Assembly: GCA_031254685.1 (NCBI GenBank) | Contig: JAIRTZ010000050.1 | Span: forward strand, 1 to 13,627 | Source of the DNA: Methanomassiliicoccaceae archaeon | GTDB taxonomy: Archaea > Thermoplasmatota > Thermoplasmata > Methanomassiliicoccales > Methanomethylophilaceae | Direction: 5' to 3' | DNA: 13,627 nt | In this document: positions 7,134-13,539 of the stretch, one piece after another | Position numbering within the stretch: the stretch's first letter is position 1 | How the letters are laid out: each line of letters begins with the position of its first letter | The notes under the pieces: model-generated | The model's input: only the letters and a program-made list of their open reading frames with translations | Database searches by the model: none | Told to the model about the DNA's origin: nothing | Program-made: the position numbers and the translations under genes

Positions 7134-7481
7134 TTAAAAGATGTCAAGGTTCTTCGGTACCTTCCCTCTCTTGCTGAGGTTGACCGCCTGCGTTTTCGTA
7201 TATCTGAACCGTACGTCGCATTTGTCCGGCTGGAAGTCCCAAAGCGATATGATGAGGAGGTCGCCCTCGCGTATCCACATCCTCTTCTTTATCTTCCCGG
7301 GGATGCGGCCCATCCTCGATACGCCGTCCTCGCACATCACTTTGATCTTCGACGCCCCGAGCAGCTGGTCCGCTATGCCGAACATCTCCCCTTCCTTTAT
7401 GTTGGGAAGACGTACACGCGTCACATCCTCTTCCGAACTCTCGAACTGCTCATCAGCCATAATATCAATCGCATCCATCAT
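7134..7481 (-). CDS. eif1A: Translation initiation factor aIF1A
   Basis: This is the archaeal homologue of bacterial IF1 and eukaryotic eIF1A, which binds the small-subunit A site during initiation. The protein has 115 residues or fewer. After an acidic N-terminus it carries the OB-fold core, with KEGEMFGIADQLLGASKIKVMC, GRIPGKIKKRMWIREGD and LWDFQPDKCDVRFRYTK as family hallmarks, and ends with VPKNLDIF. Starts are ambiguous: ATG at 7481, just after AGGTCGAT, or ATG at 7460 (MADEQFESS). I report the longer form because AGGT gives it some SD and a TATA-like box at 7513-7520 fits a short leader. It is the first gene of the ten-gene minus-strand block, so its promoter probably drives the transcript. 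Confidence 0.95.
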   Translation of the reverse strand: MMDAIDIMADEQFESSEEDVTRVRLPNIKEGEMFGIADQLLGASKIKVMCEDGVSRMGRIPGKIKKRMWIREGDLLIISLWDFQPDKCDVRFRYTKTQAVNLSKRGKVPKNLDIF

Positions 7482-7512
7482 ATCGACCTATTTAAAATAT
7501 TCTAGGCGCGTG

Positions 7513-7520
7513 CTTATATG
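7513..7520 (-). promoter_or_regulatory. TATA-like box, probable promoter of the aIF1A-to-polB block
   Basis: CATATAAG on the minus strand lies about 35 bases upstream of ATG 7481. With the usual archaeal spacing of about 25 bases, transcription would start near 7490, giving a leader of roughly 9 bases to ATG 7481 or about 30 bases to ATG 7460. The box is an approximate match only. No start site can be seen directly. Confidence 0.45.
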
Positions 7521-7549
7521 GGGAACGCGGGCACCGATAACGGGAACAT

Positions 7550-7567
7550 ATTGTGCGCAGATTGTGC
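7550..7567. repeat. Direct repeat of ATTGTGC, 11-bp period, in the divergent gap
   Basis: ATTGTGC occurs at 7550-7556 and again at 7561-7567, a spacing of about one helical turn. It lies upstream of both divergent transcripts and could be a pair of regulator half-sites. The copies are short enough to be chance. Confidence 0.3.
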
Positions 7568-7574
7568 CGTACAT

Positions 7575-7582
7575 CATATAAC
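7575..7582 (+). promoter_or_regulatory. TATA-like box, possible promoter of the DUF2975/HTH cassette
   Basis: CATATAAC on the plus strand predicts a transcript start near 7604, inside the inverted repeat at 7588-7612. A more AT-rich alternative, TTAAATAT near 7606-7613, would start transcripts near 7637 and would then favour the downstream TTG start of the DUF2975 gene. The sequence alone does not choose between them. Confidence 0.35.
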
Positions 7583-7587
7583 ATGAA

Positions 7588-7612
7588 ATTTTTAATGATA
7601 AACATTAAATAT
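7588..7612. promoter_or_regulatory. Inverted repeat, candidate operator of the HTH regulator
   Basis: TTTAATG (7591-7597) and CATTAAA (7603-7609) form a perfect 7-bp inverted repeat around the spacer ATAAA. It extends outward to 10-bp arms with one mismatch. It sits immediately upstream of the cassette that encodes a Cro/CI-type regulator, where an autoregulatory operator would be expected. AT-richness makes symmetric matches easier by chance, so this is a candidate. Confidence 0.45.
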
Positions 7613-7622
7613 TAATCGATAT

Positions 7623-8186
7623 ATGACTATATCATACACCTCAGCAAAGGGAGAGGGAACATTGAGCGACACTTTGAACAAACTGAACAGATTGAGCGGA
7701 TATGCGGAAGTGCTCTCGAAGATCATCATGGTCGTACTGGTCATCGTGATCGTCGGCGCGTGCATAGTGCTGGCGCTGACCTACGCGGACCTCAGCGCCA
7801 TCGAAGGGATACTGGAAGAATGGGAAGTGATGCCTGCGGACAACGAGATCCGGGCGGTGGCCCTGAACGCGATCGCGATGTGCGCGATCGGGCTGGTGAT
7901 AATGTATTACGTGCATCGCCTTTTCACGAACATCCACAAGAGCAACGCGCTCTTCACGGACGCGAACGTCGAGGACCTGAGGACAATAGCGATATTGCTC
8001 CTCATCGCCGCGGTTGTACTGACGGCAGTGGTCTCGCTGACGACGTTCTACCTGCTTGACACGACGGACATCGTTGTCGGGTTCAATCCGCTGATGATGC
8101 TGATGACGGCGCTCATAATATACATGGTGTCGCTGATATTCAGATACGGGACGGAACTGCAGAGGCAATCGGACGAGACGTTGTGA
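7623..8186 (+). CDS. DUF2975 four-helix membrane protein
   Basis: This is a 187-residue integral membrane protein of the DUF2975 type, whose function is not established. Hydrophobic segments lie at about 33-54, 80-101, 119-143 and 153-174. Between the second and third is the polar stretch NIHKSNALFTDANVEDLR, characteristic of the family. No enzymatic motif is visible. Two starts are possible: ATG at 7623, which lacks an SD and could be leaderless, or TTG at 7662, preceded by GGGAGAGGG (7649-7657). The TTG form (174 residues) keeps all helices, so the first 13 residues are doubtful. The HTH regulator gene follows after 4 bp, a pairing seen repeatedly for DUF2975. By analogy the membrane protein may sense an envelope signal or modulate the regulator. 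That is inference. Confidence 0.85.
   Translation: MTISYTSAKGEGTLSDTLNKLNRLSGYAEVLSKIIMVVLVIVIVGACIVLALTYADLSAIEGILEEWEVMPADNEIRAVALNAIAMCAIGLVIMYYVHRLFTNIHKSNALFTDANVEDLRTIAILLLIAAVVLTAVVSLTTFYLLDTTDIVVGFNPLMMLMTALIIYMVSLIFRYGTELQRQSDETL
7649..7657 (+). promoter_or_regulatory. SD-like sequence for an alternative TTG start of the DUF2975 gene
   Basis: GGGAGAGGG lies four bases before an in-frame TTG at 7662. It is the best ribosome binding site near the 5' end of this gene, while ATG 7623 has none, so the true protein may begin 13 residues later. Confidence 0.45.
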
Positions 8187-8190
8187 TGAT

Positions 8191-8448
8191 ATGGCAATAA
8201 TACTCAGGCTGGACAGGGCGATGGCGGACAAGAAGATGTCGCTGAATCAGCTCGCCGAAAGGGTAGGTATATCCAACGTGAACCTTTCCAACATAAAGAC
8301 GGGAAAGATCAGCGCGATACGTTTCTCCACGCTGAACGCGATATGCCGCGCGCTGGGGTGCCAGCCCGGGGACATACTCGAGTACGTGGAGGAAAAGGAA
8401 GAGGCGGAAAAGGACGAGGACCTGGTCTGGAAGGTCAAAACTTCCTGA
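8191..8448 (+). CDS. Small Cro/CI-family HTH transcriptional regulator (YozG-like)
   Basis: This 85-residue protein is essentially a single XRE-type helix-turn-helix domain. LNQLAERVGISNVNLSNIKTGK (18-39) is the HTH, followed by RFSTLNAICRALGCQPGDILEY (44-65), the signature of the small YozG-like group usually paired with DUF2975 membrane proteins. A short acidic/basic tail (EEKEEAEKDED) completes it. There is no ligand-binding or oligomerisation domain. ATG at 8191 follows the DUF2975 stop by 4 bp with GTGATGAT as the SD, so the two are surely one operon. It probably binds operator DNA as a dimer, perhaps the inverted repeat at 7588-7612. The gene end overlaps the convergent pgk end by 14 bp. 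Confidence 0.92.
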   Translation: MAIILRLDRAMADKKMSLNQLAERVGISNVNLSNIKTGKISAIRFSTLNAICRALGCQPGDILEYVEEKEEAEKDEDLVWKVKTS

Positions 8449-9658
8449 ACGACTGCCGTAACGCCTCGACGGCCGGCAGCTCCTTTCCGAGAAGGAACGT
8501 CTCCAGCGCCCCGCCCGCGGTGCTCACGTACGAGAATCGGTCGGTCATGTCGAATTGGTCCGCCGCCCCGAGCGTGTGCCCTCCGCCGATAACGGACTGG
8601 CCTTTGCTGTCGATCATCGCCGTCATCAGTTCCTTTGTGCCTATTTCGAAACCTGCCTTCTCGTAAAGGCCGGCGGGGCCGGACATGAACGATGTCCGCG
8701 ATGACGCAAGCACTTTTTTGAATTTCTCTATCGTATCGTCGCCTATGTCCAGCGCCGCCTCCGGCACCGGGAGGTCGCCCGTCAATACGTTAACTCTCTT
8801 TCCGCCGCGCTCGACCGCGATGTCGGTCGGCAGAAGTATCCGCTGGCCGTACTTCGTCAGCATGTCCTTTGCGGCGGCGACGTTCTCGTCCGTCATCTCC
8901 TCTTTCAGGAATTCCATGCTCCCCGGCCCGAGGTCCGTCCCCCTGGCGGATAAGAACGCATTCCCCGCCAGTCCCGTCAGCATCACGGTGTCGGCGGTGT
9001 TGCTTCCCAGGACGTGGTCTATCATCGGCGAGACATCGCCGAACTTCGCACCGCCGAGCACGAATATCGCGGGTCTGCGCGGTTCCCCGAATATCGCCTT
9101 CAATGCGAATATCTCTTTGGTCATCAGCCTTCCCGACGCGGAAGGGACCTTCAGCGGGAAACCTACGAGGGAACATTGCGAACGATGAGCGGCGCCGAAC
9201 GCGTCGCATACGTAATAATCGATCAGCGGCGCGAGCTCCTTTACCAGCACAGCCTCGGAATGACCGTTCATGTCCAGTTTCGCGGTCTCGCACTCGAGCG
9301 CGCGGACGTTGTCCAGCAGCAGTACCTCGCCGGCGCCGAGCGACCTTATGGAATCCTTGGCGGCGTCGCCCATCACGTCGCTGACGTATCTGACCGGATG
9401 GTTAAGATGCCTCGACAGCCGTTTCGAATGCTGCTCCATGGGAATGAAGTCCCATTTCCCCTTCTTGCTCTGGTGAGCGAGTATCACTATCTTCGCCCTC
9501 TTGCCCATCAGCTCGCGCACCGTCGGGACGATGCTGCGCACCCTCGAATCGTTGATTATGTTCAGCGTCCCCTTGTCAAGCGGACAGTTTATATCGACTC
9601 TGAGCAGCACCGTCTTATCTTTGAAGTTAAAATCCTCGAGGGTGTGGAACTCTTTCAT
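8435..9658 (-). CDS. pgk: Phosphoglycerate kinase (archaeal type)
   Basis: This enzyme interconverts 1,3-bisphosphoglycerate + ADP and 3-phosphoglycerate + ATP, in the cytoplasm. The 407-residue protein shows the N-terminal substrate motif LLRVDINCP, the archaeal segment ILAHQSKKGKWDF, VLGGAKFGD in the hinge/nucleotide region, GGGHTLGA, where archaeal members have His in place of the bacterial Asp, and the C-terminal STAGGALETFLLGKELP. Length is typical. The frame could begin at GTG 9667, but ATG 9658 is preferred because AAGGTG (9665-9670) lies at ideal SD spacing before it. The start is 10 bp past the gap stop, so gap and pgk form an operon carrying consecutive central-carbon reactions. It converges on, and overlaps by 14 bp, the HTH gene. 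Confidence 0.96.
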   Translation of the reverse strand: MKEFHTLEDFNFKDKTVLLRVDINCPLDKGTLNIINDSRVRSIVPTVRELMGKRAKIVILAHQSKKGKWDFIPMEQHSKRLSRHLNHPVRYVSDVMGDAAKDSIRSLGAGEVLLLDNVRALECETAKLDMNGHSEAVLVKELAPLIDYYVCDAFGAAHRSQCSLVGFPLKVPSASGRLMTKEIFALKAIFGEPRRPAIFVLGGAKFGDVSPMIDHVLGSNTADTVMLTGLAGNAFLSARGTDLGPGSMEFLKEEMTDENVAAAKDMLTKYGQRILLPTDIAVERGGKRVNVLTGDLPVPEAALDIGDDTIEKFKKVLASSRTSFMSGPAGLYEKAGFEIGTKELMTAMIDSKGQSVIGGGHTLGAADQFDMTDRFSYVSTAGGALETFLLGKELPAVEALRQSFRKF

Positions 9659-9668
9659 ACGAAGCACC

Positions 9669-10682
9669 TTAGATGCCCATCGCCTTGTCAGTCTTTTTCA
9701 TAGACCTTGACGAGTCCTCTTCCATCTTGCACATCGATCTTATGCAGTCGACGATCTCCGGTATGACGTCGCTCTCCTGGTGAACGGCCTGATAAAAGTA
9801 CAGTGTGTTCCCGACGGCCTTCACACCGTCCTCCCAGACGATGATCTCGAACATATCGCCGCGCGACCTTCCCAGGTCCCTCGCCAGCTCCATGATCTGC
9901 GCCGACGATTTGATGCCGTTCTTGCCTTTCACGAGCCTCACGCGCGGCGTCTTCTTCCACAGCGCGATGACCTCCTCCGTTGTGACCTCCTTTTCCAATC
10001 TCACCACGATGGTATGAAGATGCATCAGCGTTGTCGGGACCTTCACGGCCATCGTCTGGATGTTCAGCCACGGCATTATGCTCTGTACGTCCGGCCCGTG
10101 ATGCGTCGGTATCTTCAACGAAGGTTCGATCGCGTTGATCGGGCCGCTCTTGCTGTTGTTCGGGTCGGCGCCCCTTCTGACGAGCGTTGCGAACACCTCT
10201 TTGATCTTGAATTTCTTATCCAGCGGGTATAACGTGCGTATCAGTCCCGTGGTGTTGCACGATACTATGCGCGAGAACTGCGCCCCCCACGATTCCTTGT
10301 AGTTCGCGGACGCGTTGAACGATATCCCCGTGAGGCTGTGATCCTCGCCTCCCTGGAATATGCCTTTGACGCCGGCCTCCGCGTATTCTGCCTTGTACGC
10401 CTCCGCGACGTCACCGGGCGTGCAGTCCACGATTATGTCGGCCTTTTTATACAGGTCCTTTATCGTCCCGGCAACCTTGATCCCGGCCTTTTTGAATTCC
10501 TCTGCGGTCTCGTCATTGGGGACGTACAGCGGAAGCCCGAGGTTATTGGCGACGACCGCCTCATACGTGGGCCTAGTCTTCGTAACGCCGACTATCTCCA
10601 TATCGTCCTGCTGGTCCACAGCAGTCGCAGTTCTCTTGCCAATCGTTCCGTACCCGTTTATCCCGACCTTGATCTTTTTCAC
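9669..10682 (-). CDS. gap: Glyceraldehyde-3-phosphate dehydrogenase, archaeal type II
   Basis: This enzyme carries out the phosphorylating NAD(P)-dependent conversion between glyceraldehyde-3-phosphate and 1,3-bisphosphoglycerate. With GTG at 10682 read as the start, the protein has 337 residues, normal for the archaeal class. The Rossmann entry is KVGINGYGTIGKR (5-17), and the active-site cysteine is C142 in VSCNTTGL. Further conserved blocks are DCTPGD (86-91), FQGGEDH (109-115) and RRGADPNNSKSGPINAI. The open frame extends to 10778 but the upstream part resembles nothing in the family and overlaps the HDAC-like gene. A second in-frame GTG at 10691 is possible. AGTGA five bases before GTG 10682 serves as a weak SD. 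The adjacent pgk catalyses the next step. Cofactor preference cannot be read from the sequence. Confidence 0.95.
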   Translation of the reverse strand: MKKIKVGINGYGTIGKRTATAVDQQDDMEIVGVTKTRPTYEAVVANNLGLPLYVPNDETAEEFKKAGIKVAGTIKDLYKKADIIVDCTPGDVAEAYKAEYAEAGVKGIFQGGEDHSLTGISFNASANYKESWGAQFSRIVSCNTTGLIRTLYPLDKKFKIKEVFATLVRRGADPNNSKSGPINAIEPSLKIPTHHGPDVQSIMPWLNIQTMAVKVPTTLMHLHTIVVRLEKEVTTEEVIALWKKTPRVRLVKGKNGIKSSAQIMELARDLGRSRGDMFEIIVWEDGVKAVGNTLYFYQAVHQESDVIPEIVDCIRSMCKMEEDSSRSMKKTDKAMGI

Positions 10683-10711
10683 ATGGGTCACTAGGCCGCA
10701 TATAGAATAGG

Positions 10712-10724
10712 GATAAGATAAGGT
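10712..10724 (-). promoter_or_regulatory. Weak TATA-like stretch upstream of gap
   Basis: The minus strand reads ACCTTATCTTATC about 30-42 bases upstream of GTG 10682, inside the 83-bp gap after the HDAC-like gene. It could serve a gap-pgk promoter, with a transcript start just before the coding region. The match to an archaeal TATA box is poor. Read-through from the upstream gene is the alternative. Confidence 0.25.
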
Positions 10725-10765
10725 TTGCTTTTGTCGCGCATCCCCAAAGACCGTCGGGCGGCGGA

Positions 10766-11752
10766 TCAGAGCTTCCATCTTTCGCCGATGTACTCTCTCA
10801 GCTTCTTTATTTCCCGCAGTCCGTTGCTCTGTTCCCCTTTGTCTTCGTTGTACTCCGGCTGTATCGTCATTCCGTCAAGCGCCGCGAGAACACCGGCGAC
10901 GACCTCGGCGGTCGCGCGCAGATGGTATCCGCCCTCAAGGATGAACGCTATCCTGCCGCCTTTGCTCTCGCCGATGATGCGTTTGCAGAGTTCGATGTAA
11001 CCCTGGGTGTTCAGTAACATATGCGAGGTCTGGTCGCAGTAATGGGCGTCGACGCCGAGGCTTACGATGATAAGCTCCGGCGCGAATTCTCTCAGGACCG
11101 GTATGATGATCTCGTCCATCGCCTTCTCGTACGTCTTATTCCCGGAACCGGCGGGTATCGGGATATTGACGTTATATCCGGTGCCAGCTCCCTCGCCGAT
11201 ATCCTCCTTCTGCCCCGTCCTCGGGTACAGGCCGTCCTCATGCGTCTCTATCACGAGAACATCATTCCTATCGTAGAACACATCCTCGGTGCCGTTGCAG
11301 TGATGCACATCGAGATCGACTATCGCAGTTCTCACGCCGGCGGCCTCCGCCGCTATCGCAACGTTGTTCAGATAGCAGAAGCCGCCCATCCAATCCCTTC
11401 CGGCATGATGCCCCGGGGGGCGCGTCAGCGCGAACGTCGGAATGCCGTTCAATGCGTTCCTCACGGCGGTGACGGCAACGGACGCGGACAGCATCGCATG
11501 CCCGTATGTGTCGTTCTTGAGCATGGTGTCCGGATCGATCGGAATGCCGCCGCCCTCCTTCAGGCGGTTCAGGAGCCTGGGCGTGTGAACTTTGAGGACA
11601 TCCTCGTCGGTTATCATCTCCGGATGGACGATGTCCTTCCACAATCCCTCGTTCTTGAGCTTTTTCTTTATGGTGCGTATCCTGAGAGGGGACTCGGGGT
11701 GACCCTCCCACTGTTCATGCTCAACGAGTTTGTAATGGTATACTATGGCCAC
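10766..11752 (-). CDS. Histone-deacetylase-family zinc amidohydrolase
   Basis: This 328-residue arginase/deacetylase-fold enzyme would remove acyl groups from an amine, with the substrate unknown (acetyl-lysine, acetylpolyamine or a small metabolite). The active-site pair is H115/H116 in RPPGHHAG. Zinc ligands are D148 and H150 in DLDVHHCNGT, and D235 in SLGVDAH. The catalytic tyrosine is Y276 in EGGY. All are present, so the enzyme should be active. C152 replaces the usual glycine in HHGNGT. The frame opens at 11788, but GTG at 11752 has a near-perfect SD (GGAGGCG, 11757-11763) and begins a typical N-terminus, so I chose it. It is transcribed divergently from ilvB and precedes gap-pgk after 83 bp. 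It could also be annotated as acetoin-utilisation AcuC-like. Sequence alone does not decide. Confidence 0.93.
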   Translation of the reverse strand: MAIVYHYKLVEHEQWEGHPESPLRIRTIKKKLKNEGLWKDIVHPEMITDEDVLKVHTPRLLNRLKEGGGIPIDPDTMLKNDTYGHAMLSASVAVTAVRNALNGIPTFALTRPPGHHAGRDWMGGFCYLNNVAIAAEAAGVRTAIVDLDVHHCNGTEDVFYDRNDVLVIETHEDGLYPRTGQKEDIGEGAGTGYNVNIPIPAGSGNKTYEKAMDEIIIPVLREFAPELIIVSLGVDAHYCDQTSHMLLNTQGYIELCKRIIGESKGGRIAFILEGGYHLRATAEVVAGVLAALDGMTIQPEYNEDKGEQSNGLREIKKLREYIGERWKL

Positions 11753-11756
11753 GTAA

Positions 11757-11763
11757 CGCCTCC
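11757..11763 (-). promoter_or_regulatory. Shine-Dalgarno deciding the HDAC-like GTG start
   Basis: GGAGGCG lies four bases before GTG 11752 and is the best SD match in the window. The ATG at 11788 has no comparable site and would add 12 residues of non-conserved sequence. Confidence 0.65.
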
Positions 11764-11785
11764 ACGGCCTTTCGGGATAGGCAAT

Positions 11786-11800
11786 CATTAATAAATAATC
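11786..11800. promoter_or_regulatory. AT-rich divergent promoter core between the HDAC-like gene and ilvB
   Basis: CATTAATAAATAATC holds TATA-like sequence on both strands: TTTATTAATG for the minus-strand gene and AATAAATA for the plus strand. At archaeal spacing the minus transcript would start about 17 bases before GTG 11752, and the plus transcript about 20 bases before ilvB. The two promoters would share or overlap their TATA elements. Confidence 0.5.
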
Positions 11801-11839
11801 ATTATCTCTCCGTTACACACAATAATCGGAAGGATACAC

Positions 11840-13510
11840 ATGAAAGGCTCAAGAGCGCTGCTGAAGATGTTGGAGGACAAGGGGGTGGAGACGATGTTCG
11901 GCTACCCCGGGGGTCAGGTCATACCTATATTCGACGAAATTCTCAACTCATCGGTAAAGCACGTTCTTGTAAGGCATGAACAGTGTGCGGCGCACATGGC
12001 CGACGGCTATGCGCGCGCCTCCGGAAAGCCCGGCGTGTGTCTCGCGACATCCGGTCCCGGCGCAACGAATCTCGTTACCGGAGTTGCAACGGCGTTCGCC
12101 GATTCGATACCGGTGATCGTTCTCACCGGTCAGGTGGCAACGCGCGTCCTCGGCATGGGGGCGTTCCAGGAGGTGGACGCGTTCAGCCTGATGATGCCGG
12201 TCACCAAATACAATTACAGGGTGCTTGACCTGCAGATGCTCCCGGAAGCGATATCGAGGGGCTGGGACATAGCGCTCAGCGGAAGACAGGGACCGGTTCA
12301 CATAGACCTCCCGGTGGACGCGATAAATTCGGACATAGACGCTTCCCTGCTGAACAGGAAATTCGATCCCGTCAACGTGCGCGAGGACCTTTCCAAGCTG
12401 CCGTACGCGATCAGCCTGATCGGTAAAGCACAACGTCCGCTGATAATCGCCGGCGGAGGCATAATATCATCCAATTCGTCGGCCGAGCTGATACATCTCG
12501 CGGAGCTGATACAGGCGCCCGTGATGATGCCGCTCATGGGCCTCGGCTCGATACCGGCCAACCATCCGCTGTCATTAGGCTCAATGGGCATGCACGGCAA
12601 GATGTGCACATTGAACGCGCTGAAGGAGGCGGACCTCGTGATAGCGATAGGCACAAGGTTCTCCGACAGAAGCCACAGCATGCACAATCAGATGTCGCAG
12701 AAATGCAAGGTCATACAGATAGACATAGACCGCGTGGAATTCGACAAGCATGCGCACACGGCGGTGAACATACTCGCGGACGCAAAGAAGGCGATGACGC
12801 TCATCATCGCGCAGCTGAAGCAGCACGCGGCAGACAAGGCATGGGCGGACCGCATCAAGGAGATAAAGAAAAGGTGCTCGTGCGATTTCATTAACGATAA
12901 CGTCGAACCGATAACGCCGAGGCGCGTGATGGCCGAGATCAACAAGATATTGGACGATGACACAATTGTAACAACGGACGTCGGCCAGAACCAGATGTGG
13001 GCGATGCATTTCCTAAAAATTCAGAGGCCGAGACAATTGATATCGTCCGGAGGGTTCGGATGCATGGGCTTCGGATTCCCCGCGGCGATAGGCGCAAAGT
13101 TCGCCAAGCCCGACAAGAAGGTATTGGCGATAACCGGCGACGGCGGTCTGCTGATGGTGATACAGGAATTGGCGACGGCGGTCGCGGAGAACGTCAAGAT
13201 CGTGATATGCCTGATGAACAACGGATGGCTGGGAATGGTCAAACAGTGGCAGAAGCTGTTCTGGAACGAACGGTACTCGGGAACATCGTTATATCAGTCG
13301 AACCCCGACTTCGTGAAGCTCGCCGAATCTTTCGGAGCGAAAGGCATACGTGTCGAACGCCCGTCGGAGATCGGAAAGGCGTTCAAGGAGGCGTTCGCGT
13401 CCGATAAGGTGTGCCTCGTGGACATACGCGTGGACCAGGACGAGCCGGCGCTGCCGATGCTCCCGCCGAACCCGACACTGCCGATAATAAAGGGAAGATG
13501 TCCGTTCTGA
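11840..13510 (+). CDS. ilvB: Acetolactate synthase large (catalytic) subunit
   Basis: This thiamine-diphosphate enzyme condenses pyruvate with pyruvate or 2-ketobutyrate, the first common step of valine, leucine and isoleucine synthesis. The 556-residue protein has FGYPGG (20-25), the catalytic glutamate E47 in RHEQ, SGPGATN (71-77), a central FAD-type domain with LGSMGMHG (246-253) and GTRFSDR (271-277), and the ThDP/Mg motif GDGG (433-436) through NN (460-461). The segment VKQWQKLFWNERYSGT is typical of true acetolactate synthases and argues against other pyruvate-oxidase-like ThDP enzymes. C49 occupies a position that is usually glycine. ATG at 11840 has SD GGAAGGA (11828-11834). No ilvN regulatory subunit or ilvC follows. 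The next gene is convergent. Confidence 0.95.
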   Translation: MKGSRALLKMLEDKGVETMFGYPGGQVIPIFDEILNSSVKHVLVRHEQCAAHMADGYARASGKPGVCLATSGPGATNLVTGVATAFADSIPVIVLTGQVATRVLGMGAFQEVDAFSLMMPVTKYNYRVLDLQMLPEAISRGWDIALSGRQGPVHIDLPVDAINSDIDASLLNRKFDPVNVREDLSKLPYAISLIGKAQRPLIIAGGGIISSNSSAELIHLAELIQAPVMMPLMGLGSIPANHPLSLGSMGMHGKMCTLNALKEADLVIAIGTRFSDRSHSMHNQMSQKCKVIQIDIDRVEFDKHAHTAVNILADAKKAMTLIIAQLKQHAADKAWADRIKEIKKRCSCDFINDNVEPITPRRVMAEINKILDDDTIVTTDVGQNQMWAMHFLKIQRPRQLISSGGFGCMGFGFPAAIGAKFAKPDKKVLAITGDGGLLMVIQELATAVAENVKIVICLMNNGWLGMVKQWQKLFWNERYSGTSLYQSNPDFVKLAESFGAKGIRVERPSEIGKAFKEAFASDKVCLVDIRVDQDEPALPMLPPNPTLPIIKGRCPF

Positions 13511-13526
13511 TATGCAGAGATCGAGT

Positions 13527-13536
13527 ATCCGCGGAT
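13527..13536. repeat. 10-bp perfect palindrome in the ilvB 3' convergent gap
   Basis: ATCCGCGGAT is fully self-complementary. It is flanked by GATCGA (13519-13524) and TCGATC (13536-13541), a second inverted pair, all in the 29-bp gap between two converging genes and running into the stop of the second. There is no T-run, so it does not look like a standard archaeal terminator. It might act as an RNA hairpin ending or be coincidental. Confidence 0.3.
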
Positions 13537-13539
13537 CGA

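Noticed and set aside
7482..7622. Possible tRNA or small RNA gene in the divergent gap
   Set aside because: No cloverleaf arms, T-loop sequence or G+C-rich hairpin was seen. The content is promoter-like and AT-rich.
7623..8448. DUF2975/HTH pair as a toxin-antitoxin system
   Set aside because: The HTH protein lacks an antitoxin tail domain and DUF2975 has multi-helix topology rather than a small toxin. The pair fits the known regulator/membrane-protein arrangement better.
10683..10778. N-terminal extension of GAPDH to an ATG at 10778
   Set aside because: The added 32 residues do not resemble the family, overlap the HDAC-like gene, and the Rossmann motif starts right after GTG 10682.
13511..13539. 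Intrinsic terminator after ilvB
   Set aside because: A palindrome is present, but there is no T-run on either strand, so it does not meet archaeal or bacterial terminator patterns.
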